Source: GWA2-49-15 sp964359085 (GTDB taxonomy: Bacteria; Bdellovibrionota; Bacteriovoracia; Bacteriovoracales; Bacteriovoracaceae). From it: a stretch of 12,569 nucleotides of DNA. This document shows positions 1-5,489 of this stretch, piece after piece (the first letter of the stretch is position 1; every line of letters begins with the position of its first letter). The notes beneath the pieces are model-generated. The model saw only the letters and a program-made list of their open reading frames with translations. It searched no databases and had not been told where the DNA came from. The stretch is taken from positions 1 through 12,569 of the forward strand of contig CAYHRT010000110.1 of assembly GCA_964359085.1 (NCBI GenBank). The letters run 5' to 3'. The translations under genes were made by a program, and so were the position numbers.

Positions 1-628
1 CCCCGCCCCCCGAAATTTCCATGTTTGTTTGAACCCCAAGCTTGAGATTGGGAAAAATTTGTTGAAAGGCGCGCACGAGGTCGAGGGCACTTTTGGCGCT
101 GGTAATAAGTTCTGCATGGCGAACCGACAGGGCCGGTGAGGATGCCTGGATAGACACTTTCCAGATGGTATGCGGATGGCCACTAAGTTGCAGTCGCAAG
201 TGATGAGCGCGCCCGACTGCGTCCCAGATGATGAAAGACTGAATCCCCGCTCCCAGATATTGAGGCAAGGTGTGAATTTTAATTCCCGCGAGCAGCATTC
301 CGTGAGTCATATAACCACGTCCGTCAGCTGCGGGTTGAAATACCACGCCATTGACGACACCCAGGATGTTCTGGAACTGTGGCGCGCCCATTAATTCCGG
401 CAAGCTCGTTCCGCCATAACCATTGCGGGCGCGTGAATCCTGACAGGCACCCTCATTGTAGATAACACTCAGCTCGACGGGTGACTCGGGGGTTGTCGTC
501 AAACGATGCATGTTCACGGAGTTGCACTTGATCTGACTGTAGTCAAGGCCCGGGCCTAATTCCTCAGCTCCCGCTGGCACTATGAGTATCAAGAATAAGA
601 ACGGCCTTATAAAGCAAACAACTTGCAT
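1..628 (-). CDS. Exported protein of unknown function, partial (C-terminus beyond left edge)
   Basis: The minus-strand frame from the ATG at 628 is open without a stop for 209 codons to the left edge, so this is the N-terminal part of a gene. Residues 1 to about 21 form a Sec signal peptide: a short start, a hydrophobic stretch (FLFLILIVP) and an AGA cleavage site before EE. The mature part has two early cysteines (near KCN and ACQD) that could form a disulfide, then mixed polar and hydrophobic sequence that reads as a globular periplasmic or secreted domain. I do not recognise a family. A promoter ends only about 10 nt upstream of the ATG, so the leader is very short and there is only a weak GGA as ribosome-binding site. 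GC content is visibly higher than in the genes at 5.5-9.7 kb. The last bases at the edge are G/C homopolymers, where base calls may be less reliable. That the gene is real is well supported; its function is unknown. Confidence 0.72.
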   Translation of the reverse strand, partial: MQVVCFIRPFLFLILIVPAGAEELGPGLDYSQIKCNSVNMHRLTTTPESPVELSVIYNEGACQDSRARNGYGGTSLPELMGAPQFQNILGVVNGVVFQPAADGRGYMTHGMLLAGIKIHTLPQYLGAGIQSFIIWDAVGRAHHLRLQLSGHPHTIWKVSIQASSPALSVRHAELITSAKSALDLVRAFQQIFPNLKLGVQTNMEISGGG

Positions 629-638
629 GATAAAATCC

Positions 639-668
639 AATATAATTCGGGGAAGCCAACTCTGTCCA
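639..668 (-). promoter_or_regulatory. Sigma70-type promoter for the leftmost exported-protein gene
   Basis: On the minus strand TGGACA (663-668) is followed after 18 nt by TATATT (639-644); each box matches the consensus at five of six positions. The predicted transcript starts near 632, only a few nucleotides before the ATG at 628, so the mRNA would be nearly leaderless. This is a motif reading only. Confidence 0.55.
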
Positions 669-707
669 GGCCGGTCAGCAATAATGTAGAAATGACAGAC
701 TTACATT

Positions 708-736
708 TTGCACCGGTTTTGGGCATAATCTATAGA
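708..736 (+). promoter_or_regulatory. Candidate sigma70-type promoter for the ADC-like gene
   Basis: TTGCAC (708-713) lies 17 nt before TATAGA (731-736). The -35 keeps only TTG and the -10 matches at four of six positions. The implied start near 743 leaves a leader of about 20 nt that contains the AAAGGAAGA ribosome-binding site at 752-760. An overlapping alternative is TTACAT-17 nt-CATAAT (701-729). The position fits well but the boxes are moderate. Confidence 0.42.
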
Positions 737-763
737 TATCATTTGATTTATAAAGGAAGAACG

Positions 764-1630
764 ATGAAAACCAATTTAAACATCGCGCCGGAACTTTTAA
801 ATAACAAGGATGCCTTTAGCGATGAATTTTACACTCGCTTTCAGCTTCGCCACGCCCTCGCCCCGCTTCAGCTCAATGCCTCGATCTCAAAAGATTATTT
901 ATTCCCAACTTTTTACGGCGACGTCACCTGTGCCATTGGCATTTTCTTCTGCTCTTACAAAAAGGCCCAGGAGCTGATGCCGAATCCCAAGATGAAACCC
1001 ATCTCCATGGGACGTGGCCGCTCGCTGGTGGTCTTTTCAAATTATATTTACCGCAATGTCTTAGGAGTCCCCCCCTATAACGAAATTGCCATGACTATTC
1101 CGATCATGGTGGACCCTCTGGTGAATGTGCCGGTTCTTCCCATGATCCTGCCGCTATTTAAAAACTTTGGTTATTACTGTTTTTGCATGCCCGTTACCTC
1201 GCTGGAAAATCAAATTCGTGGCGAAAAAATCTGGGGACTGCCAAAAGTAGTGCAGGAAATTAATATCGAAGAAACCCACGATCTCTGCCAGGTGGAGGCC
1301 AAAGACAGCGCAGGACAAACCTATTATGAAATGATCGTTCCTAAAAATGGTGCACCAACGAACTTTGATGTCAGTGCCAATCTTTATTCCAAGCGTGGCG
1401 AGGAATTTTTCCAAAGCCCCACCCATTTTAAGGGTAACTTTAACGTCATCAAATATATGGGGCTGCTCTTTCAGGGCCGACAAATTCCGAAGAGGCAATA
1501 TCTAATATTATCCAATACTCCCTCGACCGAGCTGCTAAAAAATTTGACCATCGAGGAGCACCCGTTTCAGTTGAGGTATACCAGTAGAATGGTTAGTTGC
1601 TTCGATCTTCCCAAGGTAAAAAAAATTTAA
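764..1630 (+). CDS. Acetoacetate decarboxylase-like (ADC superfamily) protein
   Basis: 288 residues, no signal peptide, so cytoplasmic. Two hallmarks of the acetoacetate decarboxylase fold are visible. One is PYNE with Glu107, matching the catalytic-pocket glutamate region. The other is EKIWGLPK with Lys161 (codon 1244-1246), which aligns with the Schiff-base lysine of ADC. In classical ADC that lysine is followed by a second lysine that lowers its pKa; here the next residue is valine (PKVV). This points to the broader ADC-like superfamily, whose members include aldolase/dehydratase-like and lyase-like enzymes, rather than to a proven acetoacetate decarboxylase. I chose the ATG at 764 because AAAGGAAGA lies just upstream (752-760) and the family N-terminus begins here. 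The frame is open back to a TTG at 623, but that stretch contains the promoter. It stands alone, divergent from the left gene and convergent with the gene ending at 1694. Family assignment is fairly sure; the substrate is unknown. Confidence 0.8.
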   Translation: MKTNLNIAPELLNNKDAFSDEFYTRFQLRHALAPLQLNASISKDYLFPTFYGDVTCAIGIFFCSYKKAQELMPNPKMKPISMGRGRSLVVFSNYIYRNVLGVPPYNEIAMTIPIMVDPLVNVPVLPMILPLFKNFGYYCFCMPVTSLENQIRGEKIWGLPKVVQEINIEETHDLCQVEAKDSAGQTYYEMIVPKNGAPTNFDVSANLYSKRGEEFFQSPTHFKGNFNVIKYMGLLFQGRQIPKRQYLILSNTPSTELLKNLTIEEHPFQLRYTSRMVSCFDLPKVKKI

Positions 1631-1693
1631 ATCCACATCGGTAGAGGCAACGGTATAGCCCTCACTAAAAATGTATAAGAAAATATGGACGAC

Positions 1694-2023
1694 TTATTTT
1701 GCCAGTTTTATCTCAATTGTTTTTGATTCGTCCTTACTAACGCTAAAGTTTTTTTTGACCTGGCAATCATTAGAGGTTGTCGCAGCAACATCGTATTCAC
1801 CTGGGACGAGATGGAATTCAAAACTTCCATTAATGGGAGCTTCCACCTGATATAAAATCTCTGTTTTCTTTGATACCCAGATAACCGCTGGGCCAAGGCA
1901 TTTTTTATTTCCGAGGATTTTGCCATGAATGACCGCTGCCTCTTTGTAGGGAACGACCTTGCCATCACCATGGGCCAACAGAGGGAAATGCAAAATTACA
2001 GTAATGAGTATGAAAATTTTCAT
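1694..2023 (-). CDS. Small exported beta-sandwich protein, carboxypeptidase regulatory-like domain
   Basis: 109 residues. Residues 1 to about 18 are a signal peptide (hydrophobic ILITVILHFPLLA, then HGD). The rest resembles one carboxypeptidase-regulatory-like (CNA-B/transthyretin-like) beta-sandwich: HGKILG, then a GPAVIWV strand, NGSFEFHLVPGEYDVAAT (the usual G-x-F-x-F...PGEY turn), and a final strand ending in IEIKLAK. Cys42 and Cys87 could form a disulfide in the periplasm. Such domains usually serve as structural or binding modules and have no catalytic residues. It begins 11 nt after the propeller gene stops, with AGAGG 7 nt before the ATG, so it is the second gene of a two-gene unit and its product probably works in the same compartment as the propeller protein. 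A binding partner cannot be named. An overlapping frame in the same region is a shadow. Confidence 0.72.
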   Translation of the reverse strand: MKIFILITVILHFPLLAHGDGKVVPYKEAAVIHGKILGNKKCLGPAVIWVSKKTEILYQVEAPINGSFEFHLVPGEYDVAATTSNDCQVKKNFSVSKDESKTIEIKLAK

Positions 2024-2034
2024 GACGGGGCCTC

Positions 2035-3111
2035 TTATTGCACCAGCCGATAACCGGCCCTGGTTGGGATATAGAACTTTCCATTAATGCTCGATACAAC
2101 TCCGGAGATGACTTCCTGCCATTCCTGTTCCTCTGCCAGCTTGAATTCGTCTTTCCCTCGCTGATAGCAGCGTAATCTTCCCTCGATGCTGACGGCACAG
2201 TAAAAACCATGCCTGATGAACGGGGTGGAAACGATCGGGGCCTTCATTTCACCGACGAAAGTTATTCTTCCATCATGGAGGTTAACCAGAATCATGTCTC
2301 CGGTTGAGAGACCGAGAAAAACTTCTTGGGCCGAAGTGAGCGTGGAAGCAAAAAAATTATATCCTCGCAAGTTCACATCGATAGTTTTCTTTTTTTTGTC
2401 CAAATCAATGACATAGAGGGTAGAGGGAGTTTTCCAGTTGGTATCTACCATGGTGGCTTCGGTGCTCATTCCGAAAAGAAGATGGCCCGACAATCTAATT
2501 TCGGACTTGGGATTTTTTTCGAGGGAAATCGTAAAAACTTTTTCTCCATTTGCTTCGTTTAGACAGACGACCCCTTTATAAGTATAGATTGAGGCAACAC
2601 ATATCATATTTTTGTAGGAGATGGGTGTAGAATCTATATGCAGATCGCCTTCTTCTATTTTTTTCTTCGACCAAAGAATCTTCTGTGTATTAAGATCAAT
2701 TGCAGCGATACCTCCAGGGCCTAAGCCAATAAAAATCTTATCCGAGGTGATGAGTGGGGCGCGTTCGATGTGTCCTTCCTGGGGCAAGCTGAACTTAAGC
2801 TTCTGCTGCTTTAAATCGTAGGCATAAAACTCAGTTTTAAGATCATCGTGCAGACCTTCGCCGAAGTAGAGAACAGAATCTTTCAGAGTAAGAGGGCAGA
2901 TCGAATTTATTTTTGTTTGAAAAAGAATTTTTGTTTTGGTGATGAGTGGATCAGTTTGATAGAGAACTCCAGTGGTTGCCAGTAAGTAGAGATCTTTTCC
3001 GCTGACGACAGGAGGATTCATAAGTGGTCCAATCTGCGTTCGAACCTCTGTAGTTGCAGCAAGAGCAGAGCTTGCTATCAGAAGGAGTATCAGACCGAAA
3101 AGAAGCTTCAT
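2035..3111 (-). CDS. Periplasmic PQQ/BamB-like beta-propeller repeat protein
   Basis: 358 residues. Residues 1-18 form a signal peptide (FGLILLLIASSALA) cut before ATT. There is no lipobox cysteine, unlike BamB, so a soluble periplasmic or secreted protein is expected. The mature chain repeats the PQQ-like propeller blade pattern of two strands ending in A.D....G...W. Clear blades lie near residues 113-150 (PLITSDKIFIGLGPGGIAAIDL..QKILW), 159-200 (STPISYKNMICVASI...VVCL...NGEKVF), 230-250, 255-290 and 295-320. Later blades lack the docking Trp. No quinoprotein catalytic residues are evident, so a scaffold or binding role is more likely than dehydrogenase activity. The ATG at 3111 is supported by AAGGA 8 nt upstream (rc of 3120-3124) and by the signal peptide. 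A strong divergent promoter lies upstream at 3153-3182. The gene is followed by the small beta-sandwich gene. Confidence 0.8.
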   Translation of the reverse strand: MKLLFGLILLLIASSALAATTEVRTQIGPLMNPPVVSGKDLYLLATTGVLYQTDPLITKTKILFQTKINSICPLTLKDSVLYFGEGLHDDLKTEFYAYDLKQQKLKFSLPQEGHIERAPLITSDKIFIGLGPGGIAAIDLNTQKILWSKKKIEEGDLHIDSTPISYKNMICVASIYTYKGVVCLNEANGEKVFTISLEKNPKSEIRLSGHLLFGMSTEATMVDTNWKTPSTLYVIDLDKKKKTIDVNLRGYNFFASTLTSAQEVFLGLSTGDMILVNLHDGRITFVGEMKAPIVSTPFIRHGFYCAVSIEGRLRCYQRGKDEFKLAEEQEWQEVISGVVSSINGKFYIPTRAGYRLVQ

Positions 3112-3121
3112 TGATAATTCC

Positions 3122-3151
3122 TTGTAAATGAAACGTCAGCATTTGTATAAT
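3122..3151 (+). promoter_or_regulatory. Sigma70-type promoter for the PEP-type gene (predicted leaderless)
   Basis: TTGTAA (3122-3127, four of six consensus bases) is followed after 18 nt by a perfect TATAAT (3146-3151). The expected start, 6-7 nt beyond the -10, falls on or beside the A of the ATG at 3158, so the mRNA would have essentially no 5' leader. No ribosome-binding site is present before either candidate start codon, which agrees with leaderless translation. Confidence 0.55.
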
Positions 3152-3158
3152 CATTATA
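3146..3158. repeat. Perfect palindrome made of two opposed -10 boxes
   Basis: TATAAT-C-ATTATA is an inverted repeat with 6-bp arms and a single central base. The left arm is the -10 box of the plus-strand promoter and the right arm, read on the other strand, is the -10 box of the minus-strand promoter. The two start sites therefore share one melting region. Confidence 0.8.
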
Positions 3159-3182
3159 TGGACAAGAGTACAAAATTCTCAA
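3153..3182 (-). promoter_or_regulatory. Sigma70-type promoter for the propeller / beta-sandwich unit
   Basis: On the minus strand TTGAGA (3177-3182, five of six consensus bases) is followed after 18 nt by a perfect TATAAT (3153-3158). The implied start is near 3146, giving a leader of about 35 nt that contains AAGGA before the ATG at 3111. The -35 and spacer lie inside the start of the divergent coding region. Confidence 0.65.
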
Positions 3183-4366
3183 TCATAAAGATGCTCAAAC
3201 AGGAAAAAATATTTGAAAGATATATTCCGGATTTTATGCAAGTAACCGTCTCCGATTTTGATGACTCGGTTGCTGAATTCTTAAATACATCTCCCTGCAT
3301 TTTACGCTCGTCTTTAAAAAATGAAGGGAGTAGCTCTGTTCTTATTGCCGGCAAAAGCCTGAGCATTAAGGAAATTTGCAATGAGACCACCTATAATAAA
3401 GCATACATGAAGATTTCTAACCAAAAAGATCTTGGAGAAATTATTCTTCAAAAACAAGTTTTTTATACTGATCACCTTACTGTTTTGCTAGACCAAGATT
3501 TTTTCTATGGCAATCTCACCTCTCAAGGGAAAAGTGGTTTTTTTATTTTGTCACCTCTCACGAAAATGGGAAGCCTTCCCAACGAAAAGCTCTTAATTCC
3601 TTTTCTTGAACTTTTAAGGCAAAGACTTGGAAAGGGAAAGTGGCTTTTTGAATTAGGAATTTCACAATCGGCCATCTCTCTTTTTCAGGCGGTTTTGGTA
3701 CCTACTGAATTGCTCAATTCCGTTTTCACGGATGATCTTTTTTGTAAAATCCTTAAGACCAGATCGCCAAGACAGACGGCACCATCATTTTGGCAACTGA
3801 TGGCACGCGAATGGCAGGCATTTTTATTTCGTCATCAAGACCATTCGAAATCCAGTATCTCGGAGGCCTTTGCCAACTGGTATTTCCTTTTTCACTATTT
3901 TTATCTCTTCTGTAGGATGAACCGCCGGCATGGATATGACAGCGACTTTGTGGATTTTCTAAAAATGAGTTATAGAGTCCCATCTAACTGGCAAAGCGAA
4001 ATTATAAAAAAACATTTACAGCTTGCGGCAGAAATTCGGAAGAGCGAATCTGGGCCTTTTGTTCCAGCGTCTTTTGCTGCCACGAGTGGGGGAGCTTACT
4101 TTCTTGGAAGAGGAATGCATGAAGGCACTATAGGTGAAGATGCGCTTCTTTTCGAAGAATTGATTCCCGATACAATCTATCAAATATCCGCCAACAAAAT
4201 CATTATCACTCCATCCTCCCAAATTTTAGGCCACGGCATCCTGGCAGCGGTGGAAAGGAATATCAACACATTGGCCAATATCGAAGTGAATTTATTTGCG
4301 GCCCTCAATCCCTCTGACCTTTTTTGCATTGATTTTGAAAAGTGTTCTTTCGTGATAAAATCTTGA
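3158..4366 (+). CDS. Divergent PEP-synthase/PPDK-type protein: remnant ATP-grasp plus phosphohistidine swivel domain
   Basis: 402 residues, no signal peptide. Residues 47-63 (CILRSSLKNEG...) resemble the VRSS...ED motif of the pyruvate-phosphate-dikinase ATP-binding domain, with Arg50. Residues 94-112 (EIILQKQVFYTDHLTVLL) resemble the following VVQ.MV....GV strand. The C-terminal 50 residues (ILGHGILAAVER... NTLANIE ...LNPSDLFCIDFEKCSFVI) follow the mobile swivelling domain (SHAAIVARE.GIPAV...GD.V.VD...G.V.I), and His359 aligns with the phosphorylated histidine. The ~100 residues that precede VRSS in full-length enzymes, with the start of the nucleotide site, are missing, and the PEP/pyruvate barrel is absent. 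The middle (about 215-290) is aromatic-rich and probably helical. The ATG at 3158 is preferred over one at 3128 because the promoter start falls at 3158 and the intervening codons include the -10 box. It is the first gene of a unit with the exported protein at 4491. The family call is my own motif reading and is moderate; the function is unknown. Confidence 0.5.
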   Translation: MDKSTKFSIIKMLKQEKIFERYIPDFMQVTVSDFDDSVAEFLNTSPCILRSSLKNEGSSSVLIAGKSLSIKEICNETTYNKAYMKISNQKDLGEIILQKQVFYTDHLTVLLDQDFFYGNLTSQGKSGFFILSPLTKMGSLPNEKLLIPFLELLRQRLGKGKWLFELGISQSAISLFQAVLVPTELLNSVFTDDLFCKILKTRSPRQTAPSFWQLMAREWQAFLFRHQDHSKSSISEAFANWYFLFHYFYLFCRMNRRHGYDSDFVDFLKMSYRVPSNWQSEIIKKHLQLAAEIRKSESGPFVPASFAATSGGAYFLGRGMHEGTIGEDALLFEELIPDTIYQISANKIIITPSSQILGHGILAAVERNINTLANIEVNLFAALNPSDLFCIDFEKCSFVIKS

Positions 4367-4490
4367 AACTGGAGTGGTGCCTATGGTTTTTCCTTCAATT
4401 TTTTTTAATATGGAAACAGGTACGGTTGCTCAATTCTCGACATTTCTCATCATCGCTTTTTCTTATTGTCTGCATCGTTGGAAGAAAGTC

Positions 4491-5486
4491 ATGCTTTTTT
4501 CGGTTCTTATTTTAGCAGCGCTCGTCGGGACCAGATCAGTTTTCGCTTTTGGTTACGTGCCGGGTGCTTGTGGTACTTCCTGCATGGCCAAACGTAATTA
4601 CTATGGTACCCCCTACGGAGGTGCACCTGTTTACGGATACCCCCAAGTGTATCCATCTTATATGGGGAATAATAACTGGCAATTTTCATCGTCACCTTAT
4701 ATTCCACCGGACTGTGTTCAATGCCGTATGCAAGGCCAATACTCGAACTACGGAATGCCTTATGCCCAACCCCCATGGGCAAATTATGGGATGAATAACT
4801 ACTCCAATTATTCTTATCCTGGATCGTGGGGATGGGGTGGAATGAATGGCAACTCTTACCCTGGTCACGCGCCGGGTATGATGGGAAAGCCGAACGTCTA
4901 TTTTTCTGGTAAACCTGGCACGAAAATAAAAATTAAAATGCAACTCGCTCCAGGCAATAATATTCTTGCGGCCGTCCCCATCATCGGTGAAGAGGGCTGG
5001 AACTTCAAGCTATCAAAAAATAACAGCATCTCAGCTAATGGCGCGAATTATAGTTATCTTTTCTATGACTATCGGACTGGACTCGACAGTTTTCAATTCG
5101 AAAAAGGCTTCTGCACTTCCCATGCGCAAGTCATTCCGAAGATGGCGAATATTCTCAAGGACTTAAGCTTCAAGCCAAAAGAAATCACTGATTTTACCGA
5201 CTACTGGTTGGCCAAAATGCCAGCATCAGAAGAATATTGCATTTACCCTCAGGTTGAAAATGAGATAAATGGAAGTGTGGCCTTACAAGTCACACCTGCA
5301 CCATCAAAAAATACCCGTGTCTTTTTTTTCGTTCTTCCGAAAGAGATTATGGGCCATCCAGAGCTGCAGAAATATACCCAGAGACCAAACTCAGAATGGA
5401 TTCCCCCTGTTATCCGGAGCGTTGCTTCGACAAGTGGTTTAGAGCTTCGTGAGTGGGGGGTGGGTTTCCTCACCAGTTGGGAATAA
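4491..5486 (+). CDS. Exported Tyr/Gly/Asn/Pro-rich protein with a conserved C-terminal domain
   Basis: 331 residues from this start. Residues 1-19 are hydrophobic and end in SVFA, a good signal cleavage site. Residues 20-135 are low-complexity, rich in Tyr, Gly, Asn, Pro, Met and Trp (YYGTPYGG, NNYSNYSYPG), with two cysteine pairs: Cys27/Cys31 (CxxxC) and Cys75/Cys78 (CxxC). Residues 136-285 look like a folded domain with YLFYDYRTG (189-197), a KEITDFTDYW helix (230-239), Cys208 and Cys250, and NTRVFFFVLP. I associate the GF..K.IxDFxDYW..K......YPQ pattern with uncharacterised secreted proteins, but know no named function. GGAAG lies 6 nt before this ATG. The frame is open upstream to an ATG at 4383 with GGAG 8 nt before it; that longer form would add a second hydrophobic stretch and the basic HRWKK, so the start is not settled. 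It follows the PEP-type gene by 124 nt and probably shares its transcript. Confidence 0.68.
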   Translation: MLFSVLILAALVGTRSVFAFGYVPGACGTSCMAKRNYYGTPYGGAPVYGYPQVYPSYMGNNNWQFSSSPYIPPDCVQCRMQGQYSNYGMPYAQPPWANYGMNNYSNYSYPGSWGWGGMNGNSYPGHAPGMMGKPNVYFSGKPGTKIKIKMQLAPGNNILAAVPIIGEEGWNFKLSKNNSISANGANYSYLFYDYRTGLDSFQFEKGFCTSHAQVIPKMANILKDLSFKPKEITDFTDYWLAKMPASEEYCIYPQVENEINGSVALQVTPAPSKNTRVFFFVLPKEIMGHPELQKYTQRPNSEWIPPVIRSVASTSGLELREWGVGFLTSWE

Positions 5487-5489
5487 CAC

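Noticed and set aside
170..394. Plus-strand open frame of 74 codons
   Set aside because: It lies antisense within the minus-strand frame that is open across 1-628 and carries a signal peptide; it has no ribosome-binding site or recognisable protein pattern.
623..763. N-terminal extension of the ADC-like gene to a TTG at 623
   Set aside because: The stretch holds the promoters of both divergent genes, and a strong ribosome-binding site precedes the ATG at 764.
1644..1663. Possible hairpin between the convergent genes (GAGGC...GCCCTC)
   Set aside because: The stem is about 5 bp with a bulge and no T-run follows closely on either strand, so it does not qualify as an intrinsic terminator.
3128..3157. 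Upstream ATG for the PEP-type gene
   Set aside because: It has no ribosome-binding site and lies between the -35 and -10 boxes, so a transcript starting near 3158 could not include it.
4374..4490. Longer start options (GTG 4374, ATG 4383) for the exported Tyr-rich protein
   Set aside because: They add an extra hydrophobic stretch before the signal peptide, while the ATG at 4491 has GGAAG at 6 nt. The ATG at 4383 remains possible, since it has GGAG and would supply basic residues.
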